Shown: in pieces, positions 16,768-26,661 of the stretch
Numbering within the stretch: position 1 is the first letter of the stretch
Layout of the letters: each line of letters opens with the position of its first letter
Assembly (NCBI RefSeq): GCF_014333585.1
Contig: NZ_JACSCW010000001.1
Span: 620,001-684,000, forward strand
DNA: 64,000 nucleotides
From: Hymenobacter sp. BT188
Lineage (GTDB): Bacteria > Bacteroidota > Bacteroidia > Cytophagales > Hymenobacteraceae
Direction of reading: 5' to 3'
Notes under the pieces: model-generated
What the model saw: the letters and a program-made list of their open reading frames with translations, nothing else
Databases searched by the model: none
What the model was told of the DNA's origin: nothing
Program-made: the position numbers and the translations under genes

Positions 16768-19212
16768 TTAGAATTCGAGAATAAAGCCGATGGTAGGTGT
16801 CAGGTTGGGGCTGTCGTCTTGCAGCAGGATGGGGAAGGCGTTGCTTCCATCGGGGCGGAGGGCCTGGCCGTCGGTGGTCAGGAAATCGGTATTGTCGGGG
16901 GTGCGCTGAAAGCTGTAGGTGGGCAGACTGGGCGTTTTTAGCAAGAAAGCGTTCTGCAGATCCAAGAACAGGTCGATGCTGGTGCGCCGCCAGTTGAATT
17001 TCTTGTCGAGGCGGAAGTCGAACTGCTGGAAGTTGGCCAGGCGCACCGTGTTCAGGCGCGAGTAGTCGAGCACACCCCGGCCCACGGCTAAGTAGCTGGC
17101 TTGGGAAGCGTCCAAATCAAAGGGTGTGTAGGGCGAGCCGCCCGCGAATCGGTATTTGAAGCCCATTTCCCAGCCCTTGCTAAACTTGCGCCCCAGCAGA
17201 GCAGAGGCCAGAAAGCGCGTATCCCAGGCCGACGGCTTATACTGCCCATCGGTGCCCGAAAACTCCGAGCGGAAGGCGGTAACCGAAGCCACCGCGAATA
17301 CTTTGCGGGTGAGCTTCTGCTGGAAAAAAAGCTCCGCGCCATAGGCACGGCCCTCGCCGGTGCTTTGTACGGCTTCGTTGCCCAAGGCCGCAAAATCGCC
17401 CCCCAGGTTGGCCAGCGAGATGCCATCGCGCACCGAAACGGGGTAGTTGCTGTACTTTTTGTAAAAGCCTTCCAGCGTAAAACGTGAGGCCGCCGTGGGT
17501 AAAAACTCCAGGCCCGCTACGTAATGGTCGGAGCGGATGTAGCGGGCATTCTTGTTGACCAGCGTGCCGGCCTCATCCCGAAACCCCAAAATAGTGGAAG
17601 GCGGAATCTTATAGTAGCGTCCCACGGAGGCGTTGAGATTCCAGCGCTGGGCCAGGGCGTAGGAAGCCGATACGCGCGGCGAAAGCGTACGCAGCAAGTT
17701 GGCACCGCCCGTAGTAAAGGAGTTGCCATCGGTTCGCAGGCCCGCCGACAGCGTCAGCCGATCATCGGGGAGCAGCGTGCGGGTGAGCTGCCCAAACGCG
17801 CCAAAGCGGGCAAAGTCGATGGCCGTTTGGAAACGCACGTCCACCCGCGGCGACACAATTTGGCCTTGCGCATCGCGCACTTCGCGGCGCACCCGGCTGA
17901 AGAAGCGACTGTCATACTCTACGTATTGCCCCACGGCCCCATACGCGTACTGCCACCGGCCTTTTGCCTTATTGACATCGAGGCGCAGCTTGTTTTCCGT
18001 TTCGCCGGAGCGCGTGAGCAGCACCCGCCGCGACTCCTCGGTGGTGGTGCGGTCCTCAAATTGGTCGAGCTCATTGTCGAGCTGGGTGCGGCTCAAGGCT
18101 ACGTTCAGGTAGCCATCGGGCAGGAGTTGGCGCAGCCCGAAGCCTACTGTATAGTTCCACTGGTCGATAGTAGGAGTGGAGCGCAGCGTGTACTCTTTAT
18201 CGGGGCTGGATTTGCGGGGCACCGCCAGTTCGAAGTGGTCGATAGCGCCGAGCCCGAGCGCCGTAAGCGTGGTTTTGGGGGAAAGCTTGGTCGTTACTTT
18301 ATACTGAAAGTCCCAGTAATTAGGCCGTATGGGCAGATCAATTGCTTTAAAGAGCAGTTGCAAGTAGGAGCGACGAGCCGAAGCCAGAAAGGTGGTGTTC
18401 TTGGCCAGCAGACCTTCCAGCGTGCCAGCTACTTCGGTGCCGCTCAGCCGCACATTGCCCTGCACGCGGTCGGGGTTGCCGTCACGCTGCCGGAACTGCA
18501 GCACCGACGACAAGGCGTTGTCGTAGCGGGCCTCAAACGCTGACGAGCTGAGAGTTACGTCCTCAATAAACGACACGTTCAGGATGCCCGTGGGGCCACC
18601 ACCAGAGCCCTGAGTCTGGAAGTGGTTGATGACGGGCACCTCAATCCCATCGAGGTAATACACGTTTTCGTTGGGCGCGCCACCTCGGATGATAATGTCG
18701 TTGCGAAAGCCGGACGTGCCGCCCGTTCCGCCGCCACCCACGCCGGGCAGCGTCTGAATCACTTTTGAAATGTCAAAATTGCCCCCCGGATTGCTTTTTA
18801 TCTCCTCTGTATTAATGCGCTGCACCGACAGCGGAGTTTCGGCCGTCGCCACCCGAATGGCGCGGCTACCTACTACCTGCACCTCCGATAGCTGCTGCGT
18901 GTTGCTGGTCAGCTCCAGGTTGATAATGGATGCGTTGCCGGAGGTAATTACTACGTTGGCTCGCAGCAGCATATCGTAGCCAATTATAGAGGCGCGCACG
19001 TTGTAGCTACCGACAGGAATATCGGTGAGGCGGTAGCGGCCTTCCGCATCCGAAGCGGCTCCTAGGGTAGTGCCTTCCAGTATAACGGTCACGCCGGGTA
19101 GGCTTTCCTGGGTTTTACGGTCGCGCACAGTACCCGTCAGCACTCCCGTCGATTGGGCTAGAGCGCGGAGGGTGGCCAGCAACAAAAGCAGGAAAGAATA
19201 GAATCTTAACAT
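16768..19212 (-). CDS. TonB-dependent outer-membrane receptor with N-terminal carboxypeptidase-regulatory domain
   Basis: 814 residues. Signal peptide MLRFYSFLLLLLATLRALAQ, then a CarboxypepD_reg-like domain (GTVRDRKTQESLPGVTVILE, residues 28-110), a plug domain (about 120-240, with VIQTLPGVGGGGTGGTSGFR, IIIRGGAPNENVYYLDGIEV) and a beta-barrel to a terminal aromatic residue (GFILEF), as expected for outer-membrane proteins. It imports a large substrate across the outer membrane with TonB energy. There is no SusD-like partner beside it, so it belongs to the non-SusCD group; substrate unknown. Transcribed in the same direction as GH127 with a 169-bp gap holding one dispersed motif. Confidence 0.9.
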   Translation of the reverse strand: MLRFYSFLLLLLATLRALAQSTGVLTGTVRDRKTQESLPGVTVILEGTTLGAASDAEGRYRLTDIPVGSYNVRASIIGYDMLLRANVVITSGNASIINLELTSNTQQLSEVQVVGSRAIRVATAETPLSVQRINTEEIKSNPGGNFDISKVIQTLPGVGGGGTGGTSGFRNDIIIRGGAPNENVYYLDGIEVPVINHFQTQGSGGGPTGILNVSFIEDVTLSSSAFEARYDNALSSVLQFRQRDGNPDRVQGNVRLSGTEVAGTLEGLLAKNTTFLASARRSYLQLLFKAIDLPIRPNYWDFQYKVTTKLSPKTTLTALGLGAIDHFELAVPRKSSPDKEYTLRSTPTIDQWNYTVGFGLRQLLPDGYLNVALSRTQLDNELDQFEDRTTTEESRRVLLTRSGETENKLRLDVNKAKGRWQYAYGAVGQYVEYDSRFFSRVRREVRDAQGQIVSPRVDVRFQTAIDFARFGAFGQLTRTLLPDDRLTLSAGLRTDGNSFTTGGANLLRTLSPRVSASYALAQRWNLNASVGRYYKIPPSTILGFRDEAGTLVNKNARYIRSDHYVAGLEFLPTAASRFTLEGFYKKYSNYPVSVRDGISLANLGGDFAALGNEAVQSTGEGRAYGAELFFQQKLTRKVFAVASVTAFRSEFSGTDGQYKPSAWDTRFLASALLGRKFSKGWEMGFKYRFAGGSPYTPFDLDASQASYLAVGRGVLDYSRLNTVRLANFQQFDFRLDKKFNWRRTSIDLFLDLQNAFLLKTPSLPTYSFQRTPDNTDFLTTDGQALRPDGSNAFPILLQDDSPNLTPTIGFILEF

Positions 19213-19326
19213 TACCAGCTAGTGAAGAGGTATTGGGTGAATGATCATACCAAACCCCCAGCTAGCCATGATGTTTGCGTGGTGGGCACCGCTGTGCTTA
19301 CTACCACTCTGCCTCAATTTCTTTAC

Positions 19327-20664
19327 TCACGTAATGGCTTTGTCCTGAGTGTCTTCCACTGGCGGAAGAACTTTGCGAGCACCTATAATGTAGCGCAAGC
19401 CTTTATCATAGCTAAAGTAGGTATACGCCCAGTTGAGCAGCACGATCAGGCGATTGCGGAAGCTGACCAGCGAGATAACGTATACCAATCCCCAAGCCAG
19501 CCAGGCAATAAAGCCCCCCAGACGCAAATCGCGGCCGAAAAGCTTGATGTCGGCTACGGCATGGTTGCGGCCGATGGTAGCCATGCTGCCTTTGTCGTCG
19601 TAGCGAAACGGCTGCATGGGTTCGTCCTTTAAGCGGCGCTCCAGGTTCTGCCCAAGCAAGCGTCCCTGCTGCAGGGCTGGCTGCGCCACCATCGGGTGGC
19701 CTTCGGGATAAAGCTCACTGCGCATGGCCGCAATGTCGCCGAGGGCAAAAATGTTGTCGTAACCCGCTACTTGGTTGACCTCATTGACTGCGTACCGATT
19801 GCCGGGCAGCAGACAGTCTTCGCGCAGCCCTTTAATAGGGCTCCCCGTAACGCCCGCCGCCCAGATAAGCGTGCGGGTAATGAGCTTCTCGCCGGTATTG
19901 AGGGTTACGGTATAGCCGTCATATGATTTTACGCGCCGATCCAGCCATACCTGTACCCCAAACTGCTTTAGATACTCCAGCGACTTCTGCGAAGCCTCCG
20001 CCGACATCCCTTTCAACAGAGCTGGACCGCTCTGTATCAGGTGAATATCCATTTCCTTGAAATTCAATTCCCGGTAATCGCGCGGAAATACGTGGGAGCG
20101 CAGTTCGCTCAGGGCGCCGGCAATTTCTACGCCGGTGGGGCCTCCGCCCACAATGACGAAGTCGAGCAGGCTATTGATTTTCTCCATGTCGCCAAGCTGC
20201 AAGGCTTGCTCGAAATTGGAGAGCACGGTATTGCGCAGCTCAATGGCATCGCCTACCGTTTTAAGCGTAATAGCGTGCCGCTGCATCTGCTCATCGCCGA
20301 AGAAGTTGGACGTGGCCCCGGTGGCCAGTACCAGGTAATCGTAGCGGATGCGGCCAATGGACGTTTCGAGCAAATGCTGTTCGGTATCAACACAGATTGC
20401 CTCGGCTAGGCGGAAGTAAAAGTTGTCCTGCCCATCCAGGATTTTGCGAAACGGCGACACAATGGAATCGGCCGCCAAGCTGGCCGTGGCTACTTGGTAG
20501 AGAAGGGGCTGGAAGGCGTGATAGTTCTGCTTATCAATAAGTACTACCTGCATCGGCGCATGGCGGAGCGCTCGCGCCAGCTCCAGCCCGCCAAAACCGC
20601 CCCCCACAATTACCACCCGCGGCTGATTGATATCTTCTATTTTAGCTAGGGTTTCCATAGGCAT
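19327..20664 (-). CDS. ndh: Type II NADH dehydrogenase (NDH-2)
   Basis: 445-residue FAD enzyme expected to pass electrons from NADH to quinone at the inner face of the membrane without proton pumping. The FAD site VVIVGGGFGGLELARAL is at about 17-33, the NAD site FVIVGGGPTGVEIAGALSEL at about 167-186, and FALGDIAAM (about 310) is the second FAD contact. The C-terminal GGFIAWLAWGLVYVISLVSF is the amphipathic/hydrophobic membrane anchor typical of NDH-2. Two ATGs (20664, 20658) are possible starts; they differ by two residues. Single gene, divergent from the pyrimidine-catabolism cluster. Confidence 0.87.
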   Translation of the reverse strand: MPMETLAKIEDINQPRVVIVGGGFGGLELARALRHAPMQVVLIDKQNYHAFQPLLYQVATASLAADSIVSPFRKILDGQDNFYFRLAEAICVDTEQHLLETSIGRIRYDYLVLATGATSNFFGDEQMQRHAITLKTVGDAIELRNTVLSNFEQALQLGDMEKINSLLDFVIVGGGPTGVEIAGALSELRSHVFPRDYRELNFKEMDIHLIQSGPALLKGMSAEASQKSLEYLKQFGVQVWLDRRVKSYDGYTVTLNTGEKLITRTLIWAAGVTGSPIKGLREDCLLPGNRYAVNEVNQVAGYDNIFALGDIAAMRSELYPEGHPMVAQPALQQGRLLGQNLERRLKDEPMQPFRYDDKGSMATIGRNHAVADIKLFGRDLRLGGFIAWLAWGLVYVISLVSFRNRLIVLLNWAYTYFSYDKGLRYIIGARKVLPPVEDTQDKAIT

Positions 20665-20912
20665 AAAGAGGTTCGGGGTAACGCAGTGGCGGCGCTGGGC
20701 TGATTTATTTCAGGTATAGATGGCTGAAATACGCGAAATGTGCGAAAATGGGGGTGAAGTAGTATAGCCATCAGCGAATGCCACAGCTAAAAAAAACCAG
20801 CCCTGCCAAGCATGCCCTGATTCGTGCCGTTGTGCTTCGCTAGAGGCTGGTGCGGCAAAGTTGCTTTTGTGCTGCAAACTCTTTACTTGCAAGAGATTAA
20901 ACCCCCTCTCCC

Positions 20913-22385
20913 ATGGAAGTCGACGTTCTGAAGTACCCCGCGGTGCGCAACTATATCGCTGGACAATTTGTAGCGGACGCCAGCGCCCGCACCCTGGAAG
21001 TCTTCAGCCCCATCAGCGGCTCGGTGATTTCAACCGTGCCCCTGAGCGGGATGGAGGCGCTCAACCAAGCAGTGGAAGCGGCGCGGGGGGCTTTTCCGGT
21101 CTGGTCGGCTGTGCCTATCAAGGAGCGGGTGCAGATTTTTTACCGCTACAAGACGTTGCTGGAAAAGAACTTAGCCGAGCTGACCGCCCTGGTGCGCGAG
21201 GAGAACGGCAAAACGACCGATGAGGCGCGGGCCGAAGTGGAGAAGGCCATCGAGCTGACCGAATTCGCCTGCTCTTTGCCCCAACTCGTGGCCGGGGAAC
21301 TGATGGAAGTAAGCGCGGGCGTGGAGTGCCGCGTGGACCGCAAGCCTCTGGGGGTGGTGGCTTCCATCGCGCCTTTCAACTTTCCCAATATGGTCCCGCA
21401 CTGGACCGTTCCTAACGCTATTGCCCTCGGCAACTGCATGATACTGAAGCCCTCCGAGCAGGTGCCCATCAGCGCCGGCCGCATTGCCGAGCTGCTCAAG
21501 GAAGCCGGCCTGCCCGATGGCGTGCTCAACATTGTGCACGGCGACAAGGAAATCGTAGAGGCCATCTGCGACCATTCCGATATTAAAGCGGTGTCGTTTG
21601 TGGGCTCCACCAAGATTGCCAAGGTGGTGTACCAGCGCGCGACGTCCAATCTGAAGCGTTGTGTGGCCTTGGGTGGCGCGAAAAATCACCTGCTCGTGCT
21701 GCCCGATGCGCACGTGGACATGACTGCTTCCAATGTGGCCGCTTCTATGTCGGGCTGCGCCGGGCAGCGCTGCATGGCGGGCTCCGCTATGGTGGCTGTG
21801 GGTGCCGTAGAGCCTATTATTTCCCGCTTGGTAGAAGAAGCCCGCAAGATTGTGCCGGGCAAAAACCTGGGTTCTGTTATCAGCCAACAGGCCAAGGAGC
21901 GCATTGAGCGCTACATCACTGAGGCGGAGCAAGCTGGCGCCCATATTCTACTGGATGGCCGCAACGCCGTGGTGCCGGGGCAGGAGGATGGCTACTACGT
22001 TGGCCCAACGGTCATTGACCACGTGACTCCCGATATGGCTATTGCGCGGGAAGAAGTATTCGGCCCGGTGCTGGCCATTATTCGGGCTCACGACCTAGAT
22101 GAAGCGTTAGCCATTGAAAACGCCTCTAATTATGGCAATGCAGCTTCGGTGTTTACGCAAAGTGGGGGGCTAGCCCGCTACGTGATGGAAAACGCCTCGG
22201 CTGGCATGATAGGCGTGAACATCGGGGTGCCAGTGCCACGCGAGCCTTTCTCCTTCGGCGGCTGGAACGAATCGAAGTTCGGTGCCTGCGACATCACCGG
22301 CAAAAGCTCCATCGAGTTCTGGACCCAACTCAAGAAGGTGACCACCAAGTGGAACCCTGAGTCGCGGACTAATTGGATGAGCTAG
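20913..22385 (+). CDS. mmsA: CoA-acylating (methyl)malonate-semialdehyde dehydrogenase
   Basis: 490-residue ALDH-superfamily enzyme converting malonate semialdehyde to acetyl-CoA, or methylmalonate semialdehyde to propionyl-CoA, with NAD+, CoA and release of carbon dioxide. Family signatures: PFNFPNMVPHWTVPNAIALG (about 155-174), FVGSTKIAK (about 230), and SGCAGQRCMAGS with catalytic Cys at about 287. The general-base Glu of ordinary ALDHs is absent as usual for MMSDH (VALGGAKNH instead of ELGGK). As first gene of the pyrimidine cluster it completes the path after transamination of beta-alanine or 3-aminoisobutyrate. Also known in valine and inositol breakdown, but the neighbours favour pyrimidines. 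Confidence 0.9.
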   Translation: MEVDVLKYPAVRNYIAGQFVADASARTLEVFSPISGSVISTVPLSGMEALNQAVEAARGAFPVWSAVPIKERVQIFYRYKTLLEKNLAELTALVREENGKTTDEARAEVEKAIELTEFACSLPQLVAGELMEVSAGVECRVDRKPLGVVASIAPFNFPNMVPHWTVPNAIALGNCMILKPSEQVPISAGRIAELLKEAGLPDGVLNIVHGDKEIVEAICDHSDIKAVSFVGSTKIAKVVYQRATSNLKRCVALGGAKNHLLVLPDAHVDMTASNVAASMSGCAGQRCMAGSAMVAVGAVEPIISRLVEEARKIVPGKNLGSVISQQAKERIERYITEAEQAGAHILLDGRNAVVPGQEDGYYVGPTVIDHVTPDMAIAREEVFGPVLAIIRAHDLDEALAIENASNYGNAASVFTQSGGLARYVMENASAGMIGVNIGVPVPREPFSFGGWNESKFGACDITGKSSIEFWTQLKKVTTKWNPESRTNWMS

Positions 22386-22441
22386 GAGGCTAATATCTTA
22401 AGTGGGAATTATTTAAACACACTGGCCATCAAAAGTACGCC

Positions 22442-22534
22442 TGTCATCCTGACGAAGGAAGGACCTTGTCACCCTAGAACGAGTAGCATACCAATGTGCT
22501 GACGTAATAAGGTCCTTCCTCCATCAGGATGACA
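22442..22534. repeat. REP-like inverted repeat, family A copy 1
   Basis: TGTCATCCTGACGAAGGAAG onward (22442-22467) is an inverted copy of 22509-22534, separated by 41 nt, with two mismatches. The same arms recur at 26662-26748. It lies between two collinear genes of the pyrimidine cluster. Confidence 0.88.
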
Positions 22535-22578
22535 ATTACATAACTGTACGACAGAACAATAAATCAAAGCTACCCACC

Positions 22579-23931
22579 ATGGAAACGCTCACCCACGATA
22601 AGCAACAGATCCTGCAGGACAATCTTGACTACACGCTGTTCTCTTGGTCAAAGCAGTCCGGGCTAAACCCCATCAATGCCGAACGGGCTGAGGGCGTGTA
22701 CGTGTACGACCGGGATGGGAAGCGCTACATCGACTTTTCGTCCCAGCTGATGAACGTCAACATCGGCCACGGCAACCAAAAGGTGACCGAGGCGGTGGCG
22801 GCGCAAATGCAGGAGCTGAGCTACGTGTATCCGGGCATGATCACCAAGGCCCGCGGCGACCTGGGCCGGAAGCTGGCCGAAATAACGCCCCCCAACCTGA
22901 CCAAGGCCTTTTTCACCCTGGGCGGGGCCGAATCCATTGAGAATGCCATCAAACTGGCCCGCGTGTACACCGGCCGCCACAAAATTGTAACGCTGTACCT
23001 CTCGTTTCACGGGGCTTCCTACGGGGCCATCAGCGCCGGCGGCGACCCGCGCAAGCTGGCCGTGGATAGCCAGGCCATGCCGAGCGTGGTGCACGTTGAA
23101 AACCCGTACTTCTACCGCTGCCCCTGGTATAGCACCACACCCGAGGAGTGCGCCGAACGGGCCGCAGCCCACATGGAGCGGGTTATTCAGTACGAAGGGC
23201 CGGGCAACGTGGCCGCTATTCTGATGGAAGGTGAATCGGGGACGTCGGGCTGCATAAAATACCCCCCCACGTACTGGCAGCGGGTGCGCCGCATCTGCGA
23301 CAAATATGGCATTCTGCTCATCGCCGACGAAGTAATGAGCGGGTTTGGGCGCACCGGCAAGTGGTTTGGCTCCGACCACCACGGCGTAAAAGTGGACATG
23401 ATGGCCATGGCCAAAGGCATTACGGCCGGCTACCTGCCGCTGGGAGCCGTGATGGTAGACGAAAAGATTGCGGACTCCTTTAATGATAAACCGCTGCCCC
23501 TGGGCCTGACCTATTCGGCCCACCCCGTGTCGTGCGCGGCGGCCGTTGCGGTGCTCGACATTTATGAGGAGGAAAACATGATTGAGAATGCGGCCGAAAT
23601 GGGCAAATACATGGACGCCCGCATCTGCGATTTGATGGGCCAGCACCCCAGTATCGGCGACTGGCGAAACACCGGTCTGCTGGGCTGCCTAGAGCTAGTA
23701 AAGAACCGCAAAACGAAAGAGCCAATGGCTCCCTGGAACGCCGCCCCGAATCAAATGGAAGTCATGAATCAGGTGGCTGCTAAGATTCGGGAGCTGGGCA
23801 TGTACACCTTCGTACGCTGGAATTACATTTTTATCGCGCCTCCGCTGAATATTACTAAAGAGGAGTTAGAAGAAGGGTTAGCGATTATTTCCCAGGCCAT
23901 CAGCATCGCCGACGAGCATACACACGCCTGA
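22579..23931 (+). CDS. Class III (omega) aminotransferase, probable beta-alanine:2-oxoacid transaminase
   Basis: 450-residue PLP enzyme. Visible are GGAESIENAIKLAR (about 112-125, phosphate-binding region), SFHGASYGAISAGG (about 140), ADEVMSGFGRTGKW (about 250; Asp contacts PLP nitrogen) and AMAKGITAGYLPLGAV with the Schiff-base Lys at about 279. The sequence resembles taurine/beta-alanine:pyruvate transaminases. In this cluster its likely job is to turn beta-alanine (or 3-aminoisobutyrate) into malonate semialdehyde (or its methyl form) for the dehydrogenase upstream. The amino acceptor cannot be read from sequence. Confidence 0.85.
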   Translation: METLTHDKQQILQDNLDYTLFSWSKQSGLNPINAERAEGVYVYDRDGKRYIDFSSQLMNVNIGHGNQKVTEAVAAQMQELSYVYPGMITKARGDLGRKLAEITPPNLTKAFFTLGGAESIENAIKLARVYTGRHKIVTLYLSFHGASYGAISAGGDPRKLAVDSQAMPSVVHVENPYFYRCPWYSTTPEECAERAAAHMERVIQYEGPGNVAAILMEGESGTSGCIKYPPTYWQRVRRICDKYGILLIADEVMSGFGRTGKWFGSDHHGVKVDMMAMAKGITAGYLPLGAVMVDEKIADSFNDKPLPLGLTYSAHPVSCAAAVAVLDIYEEENMIENAAEMGKYMDARICDLMGQHPSIGDWRNTGLLGCLELVKNRKTKEPMAPWNAAPNQMEVMNQVAAKIRELGMYTFVRWNYIFIAPPLNITKEELEEGLAIISQAISIADEHTHA

Positions 23932-24063
23932 TAGCTTGTTTGGGGGCTTTTTTCTTGGTTTAGGGCTGATTCTCTGGCCGCTGCTGAGCTTCTGCTTAAG
24001 CTGGGGGCTAGAGCTTGGTTTGGGTAATATTTGGGTTGGGGAAAATTTAGCTTTCGCCAGCTA

Positions 24064-24095
24064 TTTGAATTTGTAAAGAAAAAATGATAAATTTT
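24064..24095 (+). promoter_or_regulatory. Candidate Bacteroidota-type promoter for the dihydropyrimidinase gene
   Basis: TTTG ends at 24067 and TAAATTTT starts at 24088, spacing 20, close to the Bacteroidota consensus TTTG-N19-21-TAnnTTTG. The start codon is about 32 nt downstream. It suggests internal transcription starts in the cluster. Confidence 0.42.
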
Positions 24096-24127
24096 TAGTC
24101 CCTATACTTTACTCTTTCCCTTCCTGA

Positions 24128-25504
24128 ATGGCGTCTATGCTCATTAAAAACGGCCGTGTCGTGACGGCTGATTCCGACAGCGTTTGTGATGTGCTTATTC
24201 AGGACGAAATCATCGTCGCCATCGGTCGCCATCTGCCGGATACGGCGGATCAGGTAATCGACGCGGGGGGCAAATTGGTGTTGCCCGGCGGCATCGATCC
24301 GCATGTGCACTTGGATATGCCCTTTATGGGCACCTTCAGCAGCGACACCCACGAAACGGGCACCCGCGCGGCCCTGCACGGCGGCACCACCACCGTCATC
24401 GACTTTGTGCTCCAAAAGCAGGGTCACTCCCTGCGCGAAGCTCTCACGGAGTGGCAGGGGCGGGCCACCGGCAATGCCGTCGGCGACTACTCCTTCCACA
24501 TGGCTGTCACGGATTTCAATGAGCAAACCCAGGCCGAGATTGCGGAAATGGTGGCCGAAGGCATCACGTCGTTCAAGGTGTTCATGGCCTATAAAGGCGC
24601 GCTCATGATCGACGACGCGCAGCTGGTAGGCCTTATGCAGGAAGTGAAAAGGCACGGCGCCCTAGTAACCGTGCACGCCACCAACGGCGATATGATTGAC
24701 ACGCTCATCGCCCAGCACCGCGCCCAGGGCAAGCTGTCCCCCCTGTATCATTACCTCTCCCAGCCGGAAGTAACCGAAGCAGAAGCCTCCGGCCGCTTCA
24801 CCGATATTGCCAATTACACGGGCGTCAATGCTTATATCGTGCATTTGACCTGCGAAGGTGCCCTGAACCAAGTGCGGGAAGCCACGCGCCGCAATCAGCG
24901 GGTTTTCGTTGAAACCTGCATTCAGTATCTGCTGCTGGATGCCTCACTATATGAGCTGGATTTCGAGGGGGCCAAATATGTGATGTCGCCGCCCTTGCGC
25001 CAGAAAAAGGACCAGGAAACGTTGTGGGCCGGCATTAATCAAGGCTTGGTACAAGTAGTGGGCACCGACCATTGCCCATTTCTATGGGAGCAGAAGCAAA
25101 TGGGAAAGCATGACTTTTCCAAAATCCCGAATGGCCATCCCGCCATTGAGCACCGCATGGAACTACTGTTCTCAGAAGGCGTGAGCAAAGGGCGCATCAG
25201 CCTCCAGCGGTTCGTTGCCGTGACCGCTACCAACGCGGCCAAGATTTTCGGCATGTTTCCCCGCAAAGGCACCATCAGCATCGGCGCCGACGCCGATTTA
25301 ATCATCATTGACCCGGAGCATAAGCACACCATCTCTGCCGCCACGCACCACATGAACGTGGACTACTCAGCCTACGAAGGCTGGGAGCTGACCGGCAAGG
25401 TCGAAACCGTAATACTACGCGGCCAAGTGGCCATCCAGGATGAGCAGGCCCATGTGGCTAAGGGCTACGGCCAGTTCATCAAGCGTGGGCCAACGTTTTT
25501 CTAA
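24128..25504 (+). CDS. hydA: Dihydropyrimidinase
   Basis: 458-residue amidohydrolase opening dihydrouracil or dihydrothymine to N-carbamoyl-beta-amino acids. The two-metal site is complete in outline: GGIDPHVHLDM (His59, His61), SFKVFMAYKG with carboxylated Lys at about 150, HATNGD His near 183, YIVHLTCEGA His near 240 and GTDHCPF Asp at about 314. Family members usually have HAEN where this one has HATN, a second-shell change. Second possible ATG at 24137. It precedes the beta-ureidopropionase gene and follows the transaminase gene. Confidence 0.9.
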   Translation: MASMLIKNGRVVTADSDSVCDVLIQDEIIVAIGRHLPDTADQVIDAGGKLVLPGGIDPHVHLDMPFMGTFSSDTHETGTRAALHGGTTTVIDFVLQKQGHSLREALTEWQGRATGNAVGDYSFHMAVTDFNEQTQAEIAEMVAEGITSFKVFMAYKGALMIDDAQLVGLMQEVKRHGALVTVHATNGDMIDTLIAQHRAQGKLSPLYHYLSQPEVTEAEASGRFTDIANYTGVNAYIVHLTCEGALNQVREATRRNQRVFVETCIQYLLLDASLYELDFEGAKYVMSPPLRQKKDQETLWAGINQGLVQVVGTDHCPFLWEQKQMGKHDFSKIPNGHPAIEHRMELLFSEGVSKGRISLQRFVAVTATNAAKIFGMFPRKGTISIGADADLIIIDPEHKHTISAATHHMNVDYSAYEGWELTGKVETVILRGQVAIQDEQAHVAKGYGQFIKRGPTFF

Positions 25505-25525
25505 CTAACTTATGATGAGACTAAA

Positions 25526-25699
25526 AGCTAAAGACTAGTTCCCCTCCTCAGCGGAGGAGGGGTTAGGGGTGGTTAACCGGAGCGTGAGAACGTTTTTTAG
25601 AGCTATAAATAGGAGCTAATTCTTGTTGTAGTAATTGTGCAACGATTGCCAACCACCCCTAGCCCCTCCTCCGCTGAGGAGGGGAACTAGTCTTTAGCT
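25526..25699. repeat. Long inverted repeat, family B
   Basis: A 49-bp arm (25526-25574) and its inverted copy (25651-25699) differ at one position and enclose 76 nt. The arms contain CCCCTCCTCAGCGGAGGAGG, itself self-complementary. It fills most of the gap between the dihydropyrimidinase and ureidopropionase genes. No transposase is inside, so it is MITE/REP-like. Confidence 0.9.
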
Positions 25700-25742
25700 C
25701 TAAACTTCTCCTCATTTCTTCACTTTCTGAACTCCTGTGCTC

Positions 25743-26609
25743 ATGCCACGAATGATTAAATCCGGTCTTATCCAGATGAGTTTGCCCATGACCGAGGGCG
25801 AAGGTACCATTGCCGAAATCAAGGAAGCCATGGTGCAAAAGCATCTGCCTTTCATCGACGAAGCGGGGAGGCAGGGTGTGCAGATCCTGTGTTTGCAGGA
25901 GATATTTAACACGCCCTACTTCTGCCCCGGTCAGGATAACGCCTGGTACGCGTCGGCGGAAGCCGTGCCCGGCCCCACGACCGAGCGCATAGCCGAGTAC
26001 GCCAAGAAGTACAACATGGTCATCATTGTGCCGGTGTACGAAAAGGAGGCGGCGGGCTTTCTCTACAATACGGCCGCCGTCATTGACGCCGATGGTACCT
26101 ACCTGGGCAAGTACCGCAAGAACCACATCCCGCACACCTCCGGCTTCTGGGAGAAGTATTTCTTCAAACCCGGCAACCTGGGCTACCCCGTGTTTCAGAC
26201 CAAATACGCTAAGATTGGCGTGTACATCTGCTACGACCGGCACTTCCCCGATGGCGCTCGGGTGCTGGGCTTGAACGGGGCGGAAATCGTGTATAACCCC
26301 TCCGCTACCGTGGCGGGCCTCTCGCAATACCTGTGGAAGCTGGAACAGCCGGCGCACGCCGCCGCCAACGGTTACTTTATGGGCTGCATCAACCGCGTTG
26401 GGGAGGAAAAGCCGTGGAATCTGGGCAAGTTCTACGGCTCATCTTACTTCGTCGATCCTAGGGGGCAAATTTTCGCCCAAGCTTCCGAAGATAAAGACGA
26501 ACTCCTCGTAGCCGAGTTCGATCTCGACATGATTGAGGAGGTGCGCGCCACCTGGCAGTTCTTCCGCGACCGTCGCCCTGAGACCTACGAGAAGCTAGTG
26601 GAACTGTAG
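25743..26609 (+). CDS. Beta-ureidopropionase / N-carbamoyl-beta-alanine amidohydrolase, nitrilase superfamily
   Basis: 288 residues from the ATG at 25743 (an in-frame GTG lies 6 nt earlier). It hydrolyses N-carbamoyl-beta-alanine to beta-alanine, carbon dioxide and ammonia. The Glu-Lys-Cys triad is seen in CLQEIFNTPYF (Glu about 53), KYRKNHIPH (Lys about 126) and YICYDRHFPDGAR (Cys about 163). N-carbamoylputrescine amidases look similar, but dihydropyrimidinase directly upstream and PreT/PreA downstream make the pyrimidine role the better reading. Confidence 0.88.
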   Translation: MPRMIKSGLIQMSLPMTEGEGTIAEIKEAMVQKHLPFIDEAGRQGVQILCLQEIFNTPYFCPGQDNAWYASAEAVPGPTTERIAEYAKKYNMVIIVPVYEKEAAGFLYNTAAVIDADGTYLGKYRKNHIPHTSGFWEKYFFKPGNLGYPVFQTKYAKIGVYICYDRHFPDGARVLGLNGAEIVYNPSATVAGLSQYLWKLEQPAHAAANGYFMGCINRVGEEKPWNLGKFYGSSYFVDPRGQIFAQASEDKDELLVAEFDLDMIEEVRATWQFFRDRRPETYEKLVEL

Positions 26610-26661
26610 GTTTTTACTACCTCAATAGCTCTATCAATCCCCATATAATATTCTCCCTATC

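Noticed and set aside
16768..19212. Polysaccharide utilisation locus with the GH127 gene
   Set aside because: No SusD-like gene and no SusR/hybrid sensor; the receptor lacks SusC-specific length. Adjacent position alone is not enough.
20710..20892. 60-codon minus-strand frame between ndh and mmsA
   Set aside because: It lies in the divergent promoter region, has no recognisable feature and no good ribosome-binding context.
24680..24690. HATN in place of HAEN in dihydropyrimidinase as a sign of inactivity
   Set aside because: The metal ligands themselves are kept; the change is second-shell and not enough to call the enzyme inactive.
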